A stretch of 64,000 nt of DNA from positions 11,213,300 through 11,277,299 of the forward strand of contig JALMQS010000187.1 in assembly GCA_024734495.1 (NCBI GenBank), given 5' to 3'. The notes beneath the pieces are model-generated. The model was not told where the DNA came from, searched no databases, and worked only from the letters and a program-made list of their open reading frames with translations. How positions within the stretch are numbered: position 1 is the stretch's first letter; the number at the start of each line of letters is the position of its first letter. Position numbers and translations under genes: made by a program. Positions 19,291 to 30,710 of this stretch are shown here, in pieces. Source of the DNA: Forficula auricularia. Lineage: Eukaryota; Arthropoda; Insecta; Dermaptera; Forficulidae.

Positions 19291-20090
19291 ATGGTTCTAC
19301 TTCCCAACAGAAGGAACAATTTCCATTTCTAGAATGCATTTCCTTTGGAAAGTAGGTTCCTCTTTTATTAAGGATTATGTTTCTTTTTTTTTTTTTTTTT
19401 CTTTAAGCAAAACAACACGTGGAAAAATTCCAAACAGAAGAACAGAAGCATGCTTCCTCACAGGTTGAAAAAATTGATAAAAATGAATGGATAAATTAAT
19501 GTAATAAATATGCAAAAATGTCAAGATACGATAATACTGTCTAAGCAAAAATTAAATCTATGAAAATACTTTCTGGAAAATATAAATGATAATTAGTTTT
19601 TAATATTTCTTAAGAAATTATTACTCAATTAAATAATTAGAATAAATTTTTTTGGGTTTTAAGGTCTTTTCCTGGGGTTATATGGTATAGATAGTGTTAT
19701 TGCTTTGATGCAGAGAGGCAGCCGCATCAGGCCCGCAAGGGTCCCGTAAGGGACCGTCCCCCAGTGGTTTAGAATCCGAAAAACATGATCGAAACCTAAA
19801 AATTAAACTTTTTCCAATCGTAACAAAATTTGGATATGAAATTCTTAATATACATACTTGCAATTACAACAAATTTATCCCACAAATTAAAGATACACAC
19901 TTTCAAATATCGTAAAGTTCTCATCTTTTGAATAATGCGATTTTAATGTTATAAATTCTTCATATTTCTGGCTTTGCCCAGAGAAATTCTTGAAAATATA
20001 CCTATCTGTTTGTTCTATGACTTTATAATGAAAGTCCTATCCATAAATAGTACTATTGTAGTATTCGTAAAGCGCTGAAACCATCCATAT
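19291..20090. other. No gene seen
   Basis: AT-rich sequence with poly(T) near 19385-19400. At 19730-19780 there is a short GC-richer piece containing CAGTGGTTTAGAATCCGAAA, which resembles 24480-24520 (CAGTGGTTTAGAATCTGAAA). Otherwise nothing supportable. Confidence 0.4.
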
Positions 20091-20094
20091 GGTT

Positions 20095-20460
20095 TATTCA
20101 GGGTTGGCCGGCCTTGGTTGCCTGCCAAATGTTTTGGTCTGCGTAGGCCACGTGGCGCGTGTGTGTGTGTGTGTGTAGCTGTGTGAGTGGACGGCTGGCG
20201 GACGTCGGGGATCCCCGAGCGAGCGGGCCGCCAGTCGAGAGATATTCTAAGAGACGGAAGCTGAGAATCCTAGCAGAAAGAAGTGAAATAGGCATTGTGG
20301 AGGAAATTGGCATATTAAGTGTATAATTGAAATAGGCATCCCGTGAAGGAATTTATCATTGTCCAGTGTGTAATTCTAAGCAGTAAATATTAAGTTAAAT
20401 AATTGTTATAATCTCTAACATAGTGAATAGAAAATCCGGCCGGTTATACTGTAAGTACAA
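20095..20460 (+). promoter_or_regulatory. GC-rich promoter-like patch with possible non-coding first exon
   Basis: A GC- and CpG-rich patch (20110-20240) stands out from AT-rich surroundings and includes a (GT)n run at 20159-20177. It is followed by about 200 bp without long frames and by ATACT|GTAAGTACAA at about 20450, a strong splice-donor match. This is what a 5' UTR exon of a plus-strand gene could look like. An LTR or other repeat is an alternative. No downstream exon was identified. Confidence 0.3.
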
Positions 20461-20989
20461 TCTACAACCGATTGCTTTAGTTTTATATTATTATATATTA
20501 AGTCCTACACGGCACAAGGTTGCCGATTCTTGTTAACTATATAGTATTTTGTTAATTATATTTATTTGAGTAAAATATCTTTTTTCACTAAAATAGACTT
20601 TACAAGAAGGAATTCAAAATCCTAAGTAATTCGAAATGTTTAAAATTCACTAAATTTGATCTTCTCATTTTTATATTATATATTATTAATAAATATTTTA
20701 CGTAATAAAAGTATTTATTTTTATCTACAAATTCTAAATTGATATTTGATTTTCTTTTGATTTATTTCTTTTATGTGTCTTTTTTTTTGTTAAGGCAATT
20801 ATATCTTATTTTTAAGTATTAATTGATTTAAAAGAAAATTTGTTACGTTCTTTGATAGTGAATTTATAACTTGGCAAGTTTTATATCCAAATAAATTGTT
20901 TGTAGTATAAAATAGAATAACTAGCTAAGTTACATTTTAATCTTCTATTAAATATCATCACCTTAAACGTAACTTATTGACTATTTTAA

Positions 20990-21360
20990 CTTGATCGAAT
21001 GTTTTCTACATTTGATTCAATCGCGAATCAACTGTAAAGAATTTTTGTCAAATATTGAGTGAAAATAATATTTGAACTTATATATTTCTAACTTGAAATA
21101 ATGATCTTAAATAAATTTTTTATAATTTTTCTAATTAATATAACAAAGAATAATTGCTACATCAATGAGAATTGTTTTTGAGAGCGCTTATTTGAAAAAG
21201 ATATTTATCGCGAGACTACTGCGGATTACGCTATTGGGGTCTCGCGATAAATATCTTTTTCAAATAAACGCGGTCAAAACAATTCTCATTGATGTAGCAA
21301 TTATTCTTTGTTATATTAATTAGAAAAATTATAAAAATTTAATTATAACTTGCCAAGTTA
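20990..21360. repeat. Repeat R, palindromic copy
   Basis: Starts with the ATTTGATTCAATCGCGAATC core of R, then folds back. Arms at about 21110-21222 and 21238-21345 are complementary, with an innermost stem ATATTTATCGCGAGAC / GTCTCGCGATAAATAT. Non-coding. Confidence 0.75.
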
Positions 21361-21484
21361 TAAATTCACTATTAAAGAACGTAACAAATTTTCTTTTAAA
21401 TTATTTGAAGGACGTTGAACTTGGTACCCGTTTAGATCTCAACTATTTTGTCGGCGACGATGTTTGTACCGAACTTGGTCCCTT

Positions 21485-22205
21485 TTTAACCGACTTCAAA
21501 AAAGGAGGAGGTTCTCTATTCGACTGAATTTTTTTTTTTTTTTTTTTTTTGTGCCTATGTTACCTCATATCTCCGCCAATTGTCAACCGATTTTGAAAAT
21601 TATTTTTGCATTGGGTCCAGTCTAGCTTCCGATTGGTCCCATTTTTTTTTTCATAGGTATTAGACCTTTTTTATTAGGTTTGTTTAGACCTAACCTCTTT
21701 GTTTATGAACCGATTTCGATGGTTCTTTTTTTATCCGAAAGGGGGTGTCTTAGGGATGGTGTCATATTAATTTGGTCAAGTTCTGATGATATGATCACTA
21801 TTAATAACATCACTAAAAAGAGAAAAATAAAAAATTTTAAGAAAAAAATAAAAACCGACTTCAAAAAATTAAATGCAACAAATAAAATACACTAAAAGGT
21901 ATAAAATAATTATTATCTTATTTAGTTACAACTAAACGACGAAATATTAACACGAAATTACTTTTTGAATTCGGTACCAAACAAACTATACCTATAAGCG
22001 AGCATACCCTCCAAACGTACTAAGTAAGATCCTTCGAGTGCGATTCATAAAAGGTATATGTTTGGCACCGACTTCAAAAAGTAATTTCGTGTTAATATTT
22101 CGTCGTTTAGTTGTAACTAAATAAGATAATAATTATTTTATACCTTTTAGTGAATTTTATTTGTTGCATTTAATTTTTTGAAGTCGATTTTTATTTTTTC
22201 TTAAA
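21485..22205 (+). repeat. Composite repeat E2-P, copy 3
   Basis: A shortened E2 (21485-21800) begins ACCGACTTCAAAAAAGGAGG and runs directly into palindromic P (21805-22205), which ends TTTTTTGAAGTCG. This shows the uninterrupted E2-P order. The 71-codon frame at 21680 is part of the repeat. Confidence 0.72.
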
Positions 22206-22209
22206 ATTT

Positions 22210-22730
22210 TTATTCACATTTGTGTTTTTGGTCAGATATTCTTAACTGTATTTTACTCTGTGTATAGGCGCCGTAGCTATAGTTGGCCATAGACCCCGAA
22301 GTTCGCTAGTTAAGCTTCTGCTAATAATAATAACTAATAGATAAATGTAATAAATCATGCAGAAATATCAGGAATAATATTTTTACAATCTTACCCAAGA
22401 CTAAAGTATTTGTTATCTATGGAAATTTTTTTAGAAAATATGTAAAAATGATAATTGCTTTATTTTTAATATTACTGAAAAAATTATTATATAAGAAAGG
22501 AAAAATAAAAAAAAATGTTGATTTTAAGGTCTTTTCCTGGGTCTATTTGGAAAGCTGATTCTGAAAATTGGATAAGATCGCGTCAGCTAGTTATTAGTAT
22601 TTGAGAGAAATTTTGATCAAATCTTCGAAAAAGGTGATTTGTCTATATTTTATGCGTATTAATTGAGAATGGCAATATTTGAAATCAAAATATTTATTTT
22701 TATTAATTGGAAATAAAACCTTCATCAATT
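22210..22730. other. No gene seen
   Basis: AT-rich sequence between two E2-P copies. A phrase near 22525-22550 (AAGGTCTTTTCCTGGG) also occurs near 19660. Nothing else supportable. Confidence 0.4.
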
Positions 22731-22734
22731 TTTA

Positions 22735-23520
22735 ATGGACTTCGAAAAAGGAGGAGATTCTCAATTTGACTGAATTTTTTTTTTGTGTATGTTAACTGAT
22801 ATCTTCGCCAATTGTAAACCGATTTGTGATGACTTTTTTGCATTGGGCTCAGTCTAGTTTCCGATTGATAAAAATATAAATTTCATTGGTATTGGACCTT
22901 TTTTGTCATGTTTGTTCAGGCATAACTTCTTTGTTTATGAACCGATTTGAATCATTCTTTCTGCATTTGGATCAGTATAGCTCCAAGATAGTCAAGATAT
23001 CTATTTATTTATTTATTTTATGTATGTTCAGGAAGAACTTTTTGCGACATCGACCGATTTCGATGATTCTTTTTCTATTGGAAAGGGGATACCTTAGGGG
23101 TGGTCCCATATTAATTTGGTCAAGTTCTGATGATATGATCAATGATGAAATAACGTAAATCTCCAATTCTTATGAGCAAAAAATCGAAATTATAATAAAT
23201 AAAATCTTTTATAAAAAAATCTTAAAACATTCATTTAAAACCCGCAAACGTTTGGAGATAATTTCTCTATTTATGAATTGAATTTTATTATCATTTTCTG
23301 ATTCATTCGCCCGACTCTTTCTTTTACGAGATGAATGCAAGGTATTATATTAAGTCACTATTAATAACATCAGTAAAAAGAAAAAAAAAAAGAAAAATAA
23401 TTTTTATGAAAAAAAATAAAACTGACTTCAAAAAAACTAAATGCAACAAATAAAATAATAAGAACTCAAAAATCAAATAAAATGGACTAAAAGGTATAAA
23501 ATAATTATCTAACAATTTTT
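22735..23520 (+). repeat. Composite repeat E2-P, copy 4 (P truncated)
   Basis: E2 runs from 22735 to about 23360 and carries the same TTCTGATGATATGATCAATG and CGGGTTTTAAATG-complement landmarks as the other copies. Only the left half of P (23360-23520) remains. Confidence 0.68.
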
Positions 23521-23707
23521 CCTGAGTCATATTATTTCTCCAATGAAAAAATAAATAAAAAGGTAAGCATAGTATGCCAAGTATTTTATTTTATAAGCGT
23601 TATATTTTAATGCAGATTATGAAAAAACGCATAAATATGAGCTTCTTTTACAGATTATGATGTGGTAAATAATACCTTGTCAGTTTTGAGGTCCGAAACG
23701 TGTGGGC

Positions 23708-24118
23708 CAACCGCGACCTAATATCGTGTACACCTACTCCCACTTTCATTTCCAAGTAGAAGACAATAGATAAAGGGCCATTATCTAATGAATTCCAAAA
23801 TAATTCCACATAATTCCAAATACGTGTGCTATCGTTATTTTTCGTCACTACCTCCCCATGCTGGGAGTGGGTAATTTGCGCGCCTGCTGCCTTCCTTGGA
23901 TGTGGTAGCCGTTTCTCAGGCTCCCTCTCCGGAATCGAACCCTGATTCCCCGTTACCCGTTACAACCATGGTAGGCGTAAAGCCTACCATCGACAGATGA
24001 TAAGTCAGACATTTGAAAGATTTGTCGCTGTTACCATGACCATGCGATCATCATAAAGTTATTCAGAGTCACCAATGAGATCGTTAGCCAAATACGTGTA
24101 CACCTAATTCCAATTCAC
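23708..24118. mobile_element. S element, copy interrupted by rRNA insert
   Basis: The left end GGCCAACCGCGACCTAATAT plus GTGTACACC and the right end TGTACACCTAATTCCAATTC plus ACCC match the ends of the other S copies. The 18S rRNA piece at 23828-24087 lies inside. Confidence 0.6.
23828..24087 (-). pseudogene. 18S rRNA fragment (retrocopy)
   Basis: The minus strand carries a recognisable nuclear small-subunit rRNA segment from the 5' domain: CTCTGAATAACTTTATGATG, CTTTCAAATGTCTGACTTAT, GTAACGGGGAATCAGGGTTC, AACGGCTACCACATCCAAGG, CAGCAGGCGCGCAAATTACC and GTAGTGACGAAAAATAACGA. It is about 255 bp, with several differences from conserved positions (for example CCCAGCATGGGG where CCCGGCACGGGG is usual). 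A 12-bp direct repeat, CCAAATACGTGT, flanks it (23816-23827 and 24088-24099), as expected for a retroposed copy. It is not part of an rDNA array. Confidence 0.9.
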
Positions 24119-24119
24119 C

Positions 24120-24925
24120 CTTCAGCTGCGACCATATAGTCATAATGGAGATGTAGTGTTTGGACCCCGGGCCATTCACTGCAATTTCGGTGTTTTGAGG
24201 GATGATTGTCTTTTCAGCTGGAATTATCTTTTTGAAATGACATACTAAAATCTTGATTTGATAGAGGGACCCCTAACAGTTATTCCGGGGCCAATCACTG
24301 ATTACTAATTAAAGTATTTTTTTTTCAGTCAAAATTTCTAAAATAGCACAGAAGAGGCATTTCGAAATTCTTTCAAAGCTGTTGGAAGAGGGATGTCCAA
24401 AAAAAACTTTTGGAGTGCCAAAATTTATCATACAGTTCCGACTTTCAAACAAATTCAAAAAGTCCTCTTTTGGTCCAGCGCACAGTGGTTTAGAATCTGA
24501 AATAAGTGATCGAAACCTCTAGCTGCTTCAATAGTTGACCAAACGAGGGTAAAATTTCATCAGGGGGCTTCAAGTCATGAAGAATTGACTGACTTTTGGT
24601 ACAGCTTGACATTAGTGGGGACCAAACTCAACCAAATTTTGTATATATAATTAGTGACCCCAGGAATCTAAAAATGTAAAAACTAACCACCCAAAATGGG
24701 GAAGGAGGTGTAGGGCCAAAGAATAAAAATCTCGGTCCTTGGACCAAATTCAACCAAATTTTGTATACATGATAAGTGGGTCCCCAGAAGTCTAAAAATG
24801 CAAAAACCGACCGCCCAAAAAGGGGGGGGGGTGTAGGGTTAAAAAAATGAAAATCTAGGCCCTTGGACCAAACTCAACCAAATTTTGAATACATAATCAG
24901 TAGGGCCCCAGAAGACTAAAAATTA
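24120..24925. repeat. Unclassified interspersed repeat related to J
   Basis: From about 24600 three similar blocks contain GGACCAAACTCAACCAAATT, TATACAT...AGT and CCCAAAA(T/A)GGGG. They are the inverse of the AATTTGGTTGAGTTTGG / GGGCGG blocks in J. The first half (24120-24560) shows no recognised feature. Confidence 0.5.
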
Positions 24926-25179
24926 TTAATTTTAAATGCAGGTATTTTGAATCGATTGACAGAACATTCAACCAAATTCATCGGACTATAGTAATTTATA
25001 CTATATGGATAGGACAGGACTTTCATTATAAAGTCATAGAACAGTTATATTTTCAAAGAATTTCTCTGGGCATTCAAGGATAATTTTATAAGAACAGCCA
25101 ACAAATTTTTGCATTTTAAGAAAAGTTTCCTACTATACAAGTTATATGTATTTCACTAGAAATTTACATGATAACTTTA

Positions 25180-27075
25180 TTAAATAAGCTGACGTGTTCT
25201 GATGTGGCCATACACTTGATTTTACCATAAAACCTGGCCCCTAAAATTATTTATAATCATGTAGGTGGGTTAGTTCTTTCATTTTTATACCTCTCGGGTC
25301 CCACTGATTATGTATACAAAATTTGGTTGAGTTTGGTCAAATGGCCTAGATATTAATTTTTTGACCTTGCATACACCCCCCCCCCCATTTTTGGGCGGTT
25401 AGTTTTTGCATTTTTAGACTTCTGGAGTCCCACTGATTATGTATACAAAATTTGGTTGAGTTTGATCAAATGGCCTAGATATTTAATTTTTAACCCCCTC
25501 CACCCACCTTAATTTTCGTCGATATGCACTAAAATCTAATCAGCTCTTAATCTCAATGGACCAAAACTACATGTGAAATTTGGTTTCGATATTCACACTA
25601 GTTTTTGAGCTAGCTCGTCCACAAAAATTTGGTAACACACAGACTAACTAACTAACTAACAACCAGACAGACTAACAGACATTTTGACAAAACAATTATT
25701 ATTTCGAAAAATATAATTTTTCGATGTTTGCTTATTAGAGCTTTTTTGTAGACCGAAATGCCATGGTTTTGCTCAATTTTTTTAATCAAAATAGTTTCAG
25801 CCGTTTTTTAGATATTTTGAAAAAATAAGGAAAAAACCACATTTTTATCATCCACGATTACAATACTTTACCTGTATGGTAAAGTAAAATATGTATGGTA
25901 AAGTAAAATAAGCTGACGTGTTCTGATGTGGCCATCCACTTGACTTTACCATGCAACCTGGCCCCTCACTTATATTTAATATTTAATAAAATTATTTATA
26001 ATCATGTAGGGGAGGGGGTTAGTTTTTGCATTTTTAGATTACTCTGGGCCCACTGATTATGTATAGAAAATTTCGTTGAGTTTGGTACAAGAGCCTAGTT
26101 TTTAATTTTTCGATCCTATTTCCCCCTCCCATATTGGGCGGTTAGTTTTTGCATTCTTAGACTTCTGGGGTGATTTTGTATACAAAATTTGGTTGAGTTT
26201 GTTACAAGAGCCTAGTTTTTAATTTTTCGATCCTATTTCCCCCCCTCCCATATTGGGCGGTTAGTTTTTGCATTCTTAGACTTCTGGGGTGATTTTGTAT
26301 ACAAAATTTGGTTGAGTTTGTTACAAGAGCCTAGTTTTTAATTTTTCGATCCTATTTCCCCCTCCCATATTGGGCGGTTAGTTTTTGCATTCTTAGACTT
26401 CTGGGGTGATTTTGTATACAAAATTTGGTTGAGTTTGGTACAAGAGCCTAGTTTTTAATTTTTCGATCCTATTTCCCCCCCTCCCATATTGGGCGGTTAG
26501 TTTTTGCATTCTTAGACTTCTGGGGTGATTTTGTATACAAAATTTGGTTGAGTTTGGTACAAGAGCCTAGTTTTTAATTTCTTGATCCTATTCTCCCCCC
26601 ATTATCAGTATTTTTAGACTTCTGGGGGTCCACTGATTATGTATACAAAATTTGGTTGAGTTTGCTCAAACGGCATATATTTTTAATTTTTAACCCCCCT
26701 CTACCCCCCTAATTTTTGGTCCATATGCAGCAAAATCTAATCAGCTTTTAATCTCAATAGACCAAAACTACGTGTGTAATTTCGTTTTAATATTCACGCT
26801 AGTTTTTGATCTAGCTCGTCCACAAAATTTGGTAACGCATAGACTAACTAACTGACATTTTGACAAAACAATTATTATCTCGAAAAATATAATTTTTTCA
26901 ATGTTCAGTTATTAGAGCTTTTTTGTAGAGCAAAATGCCATGATTTTGCTCCATTTTTTTAATCAAAATAGTTTCAGACTTTTTAGAGATATTTTGAAAA
27001 AAATGAATGAAAAAATCACTTTTTTCATCCATGATTACAATATTTGACAATAACTTGTATGGTAAAGTAAAAAAA
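25180..27075 (+). repeat. Repeat J, two adjacent copies
   Basis: Two units each start AGCTGACGTGTTCTGATGTG (about 25189 and 25910), pass through GGGCGGTTAGTTTTTGCAT and CCACTGATTATGTATAC, and end near TAGCTCGTCCACAAA...TATGGTAAAGTAAAA. Relatives lie at 3200-3431 and 62555-63410. Non-coding. Confidence 0.75.
26110..26600 (+). repeat. 118-bp tandem repeat, four copies
   Basis: Four nearly identical units of about 118 bp. Each contains CCCATATTGGGCGGTTAGTT, CTTCTGGGGTGATTTTGTAT and AAGAGCCTAGTTTTTAATTT. It is an internal expansion of the second J unit. Confidence 0.85.
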
Positions 27076-27640
27076 TGGTGAACAAGCCCAAAAACGGCTG
27101 CGTAGCTTTCGAAAAATTAGTGCGCGCCCGCTCACCCGCACAGCTTATAGGGAACTTTGGTTAAATGACGGTCAAACAAAAAATCTATTATTTTAAAATG
27201 AATACCAATCAGGGCCGTGCCTGGGTATATGGCCGCCTGCGTGCCAGTCTGTATGGCCGCCCCCAGGATAACATTAAAAAAAACTACTTTAATTTTTAAT
27301 GTTTATTATTATACACAGGGCATCAAACCGGGAAAAAAATCAGTTTTTTGGTTAACCGAAATCGAGAACGAAAAAAAATATTGGTTTTGTTCCCAAAACC
27401 GGTTTCTGAAAAAGAAAACCGGCTAAAAAACCGGTTTTATGAGATTTATATGTTTGGATGAAATTTAAGAAAAAAAAATGACAAAATAAACATTTTTTTA
27501 TTTAAAAATTTAAACAAAAATAATAACATGAAAAAAATTATGGTATTGGTTTTATAATCACAGACAAAATTATCAAACATAAAGAACAAGGAATAATTTT
27601 ACTTATGGAAAGTGGTGTAGGTTTTAGGTGAAACATGATG

Positions 27641-27845
27641 TTAGTTAATAGAGTAAAGGGTGTAGTTTCACAGTGAATGAAATAAAACTCAAAGAGGTGG
27701 CGACCACTCGTTCAATTATTATTAGTATTGTCTTGTAAACTCCTGATGATGGACTAATAATCCGAAATATATTGAGTTTGTATAAACCTCTTTGAGTTTT
27801 ATTTCATTCACTGTGAAACTACACACCCTTTACTCTATTAACTAA
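27641..27845. repeat. Snapback with hammerhead-like core
   Basis: Arms 27641-27698 and 27786-27845 (TTAGTTAATAGAGTAAAGGG to its inverse) match almost perfectly. The loop side contains CTGATGA (27743-27749), stem GGA/TCC and GAAA (27764-27767). It is nested inside hAT element 1. Confidence 0.75.
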
Positions 27846-28215
27846 CAAGGAATAACCCTTAAATCTATATCTAACATATTAGGATAACAAAGCTCAGTGG
27901 CCAATGGCAGATCTGGGCTGACTTGCAACTTGGGAGGTATACAAAATAGAATTAATTTACTTACTTTAATAATAACATGAAAAAAGTAATTATGGTATTG
28001 GTATTATAATCACAGACAAAATTATCAAACATAAAGAACATAGGAATACGATAATTTAAAATCCTAGGTGTCGCTCAGTGACAATTTAAAATTATTTGAT
28101 TTTAAAAATCAAATCTTACGTATTATTTATTGATATTGAAAATAGTAAAGGTTTTTGGTTAATTAACCGGTTTCATAAAATTATTTCGGTTAGGTTACCG
28201 GTTAATTAGGAAATC

Positions 28216-28395
28216 TTTCAATCTTTCAATTATCGCGATTGAAAGTGAAATTGCTGAATCTTCACGAAGCAATTATTAAATAAAGTACATATTAAAAGTT
28301 AATCCTACGGGATTTTTTACTGACAAAATCGTCAATTGCTTCGTGAATATTTAAAGATTCAGCAATTTCACTTTCAATCGCGATAATTGAAAGAT
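28216..28395. repeat. Inverted duplication of the transposase 3' end
   Basis: TCTTTCAATTATCGCGATTG and following sequence at 28216-28275 are the inverse of 28325-28395, the part that encodes the end of the hAT transposase. The duplicate therefore lies just past the stop codon and forms a hairpin. Confidence 0.8.
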
Positions 28396-29828
28396 TGCTC
28401 ATACGTTCTTGCGTCATGGAAGTACGTAGGTAATTTTTATGATTTTCAATTTAGAAAAACTACGTTCTCCAGACGCAACTGATACAGGCATGGTCAATAA
28501 TAGTTTTAAGCTTGTAGATACATTTGGAAATGAATTTTGTAAATTGTGTTTGTACAAATACTTTAGGAGTTCTTCGGGTTGTTTCCTATCTTTTATAATT
28601 ATTTTCAATGAAATTAACTCTTCGTATAATTCTGCTCCGTTTATGTCGCACGATTCGCCATCCTTGAATTTATTATGAAAGTCGAAGCAACTTTTTTTAT
28701 GTCGTCCTCTCCTATTTCAACAAATTTATATAAAAATCCGAAAGACTGTTCGAAATTGGATAATGTTTCAAATCGGGTAGTAACAGATGAAATGGCTGTA
28801 TCCAATATTACATAGAAAAAATTAATTTTGAAATTTTCTTTAGCAGTTAACTGAATATCCTCATCTCCTTCATAGTCAAATTGTTTTCGCTTATGGCGTC
28901 GACGTAGATTAATTTCAACAGGAAATTCCGGTTGTATTTCAAGTGATTCACATAATTCATCAGCAATTTTCAAATACTTTTCGAAATTTTCATCATTTCT
29001 AATACTTTGGAAAAAAATTAAAATATTATTAATAGATTCAGCACATGAAGTAAGATTCCAAGAAACGGTCTGCATCATTTTACTAATAATATTTACTTTT
29101 TCTAAGATTTCGTACCATATTACTGTGGAACAAATAAATTTGTACGATTTAATTTTCATTGCCAAACATTTAGCTTCATGTTGACCTATTGGTGTTGAAC
29201 ATTCTTCCGCTAGTTCTATTAGGCTGTCATAAATTTCACCTAATTCATGACGCAGTGGTCTAATCGCCTTAATCCTTGATTCCCACCGGGTTACGCTAAC
29301 TTGTTTTACTGTTAACGATTTTACATGTTTTTTTAAAATTTGCCATCGAAAAGGTGATCCGGAAAAGTAATTGTATATTGCTGACACATTACTAAAAAAA
29401 TCCACAGTTGAAAAAGAAACTTTCGCTGCATCATTGACGACCAAATTTAATGTATGCGCGTTGCATGGCATAAACAAAGCTCGTGGATAATTGTCCAAAA
29501 TTCGTTTCTGCAATCCAATATGTTTTCCAGCCATATTTGATCCATTATCATACCCCTGGCCTCTCATATCGTTAACATTTAATTTAAGAGAGCTTAATTT
29601 TTCAATTAAAAAGTCGTAAAAAGCTTCTCCAGTACTTTTTTGAGCTGGAGAAAAACCAACGAAATTTTCTCTCACTTCTACTTCGTCATTTTGAATATGC
29701 ACATATCTCAAAATTATTGTAATTTGCTCGACATGTCCCATGTCCGGCGTACAATCCAAAATTACTGAAAAATATTTGGCGTCTTTTATTGCTGACAAAA
29801 TATATTTTGTAATTTTTGTAATTTTGAT
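28293..29828 (-). pseudogene. hAT transposase, ZMYM1-like (DUF4371 / hAT dimerisation)
   Basis: A 385-codon frame (29798-28641) reads DAKYFSVILDCTPDMGHVEQ, RGQGYDNGSNMAGKHIGLQK, PCNAHTLNLVVNDAAK and VTRWESRIKAI, the order found in DUF4371-type hAT proteins annotated as zinc-finger MYM-type 1-like. A one-base shift near 28675 and another near 28440 separate it from the C-terminal dimerisation block (SFPNVSTSLKLLLTMPVSVA then S-G-E-R-S-F-S-K-L-K) and a tail ending R-R-I-N-F at 28293. The N-terminal zinc-finger part is missing above 29830. The copy is therefore inactive, but the damage is small, suggesting fairly recent activity. Confidence 0.9.
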
Positions 29829-30478
29829 AATATTTTCGTAATATGAAGGCTACGTTAAGAGTACACTCTTGAGGCTCTGGAGGCTTGTAGGTATCGCGCG
29901 GAAGTGAGAACGTAAGGGGGTGGTGGGAGGCGGAGCTTTTCGAAAATCAGCTCGATCGTGCACGGTCGCGCCGACCCCTGCGTTAAATTAAAGACTTTAA
30001 TAATATCGGATCACACACAGGACACAAAAAACGATTTATCCTCGCTAGTCTATAGACTAATACGACTAATAAGACGAATAAGACCGCTTACGCGACGCCG
30101 GTCAATTGGAAAAACTATTTCGGCTCTTCGCTCGTGCAATGTTCGAAAAAATTCGGATTCGCTGCATGACTAGGTATATAAATACTACAACGACATAATC
30201 AGTTTTTATACATTTCTTATTTCTGAGAAACTCTTTTTAGATAGATTAGATTAGAGAAACTGTTTTTACTTCGTATCTTAATGAAAACAAACCGATTGTA
30301 TTTTTGCCCAGTAAACAACTTGTAACGATTTGGCCGCCTCTTAATTTCGGCCGCCTGCGTGCGGTGCACGCAATGAACGCCCGTCAGGCACGGCCCTGAT
30401 ACCAATACATAGTTGGGAATGGAATCAAGTTTTTAAGTGGGAATAAAAAAACATTCAGAGGATAATTGCATCAACATT

Positions 30479-30484
30479 TTTATT
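30479..30484 (-). terminator. Polyadenylation signal AATAAA of gene B
   Basis: AATAAA on the minus strand, about 70 bp past the gene B stop codon. The corresponding site of gene A (around 7680) is degenerate. Confidence 0.5.
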
Positions 30485-30549
30485 TGCATTAAAGAAAAGA
30501 AAACTCATATTAAAAATAGCATCTAGCTTGAAACAAACCCTTTGGAGAA

Positions 30550-30710
30550 TTAGTATTTTTCATAAAATAAATAACTCATTACGTCACATTTGATATCAGG
30601 TATATCTTTTCCATTTGGATCACATCTCACAGTTTGAATAGCCTTATTGCTTTTGTTAATAGAATAAGTAACGTAGTCGTTGCTATTTTGGTCCTTACAA
30701 AGGTCTTCCC
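30550..30710 (-). CDS. Gene B exon 4 with stop
   Basis: The acceptor CTGATTTAG is followed by GEDLCKDQNSNDYVTYSI, then IQTVRCDPNGKDIPDIKC and a short aromatic tail ending E-K-Y and TAA (30552-30550). Three cysteines. The region beyond the stop aligns with the 3' flank of gene A, apart from the hAT insertion at 27210-30398. Confidence 0.78.

Larger units (their letters stand above)
27210..30398 (-). mobile_element. hAT element 1 (ZMYM1-like transposase), full ends
   Basis: The inverted ends CAGGGCCGTGCCTG at both termini are flanked by a perfect 8-bp target duplication, ATACCAAT (27202-27209 and 30399-30406). The length is 3189 bp. Subterminal GGCCGCC-type motifs occur near both ends. Inside are a broken minus-strand transposase gene, a hammerhead-like snapback (27641-27845) and another hAT end (CAGGGCATCAAACCGG at about 27317). 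The element sits in the 3' flank of gene B; the alignable flank of gene A lacks it. Confidence 0.95.
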
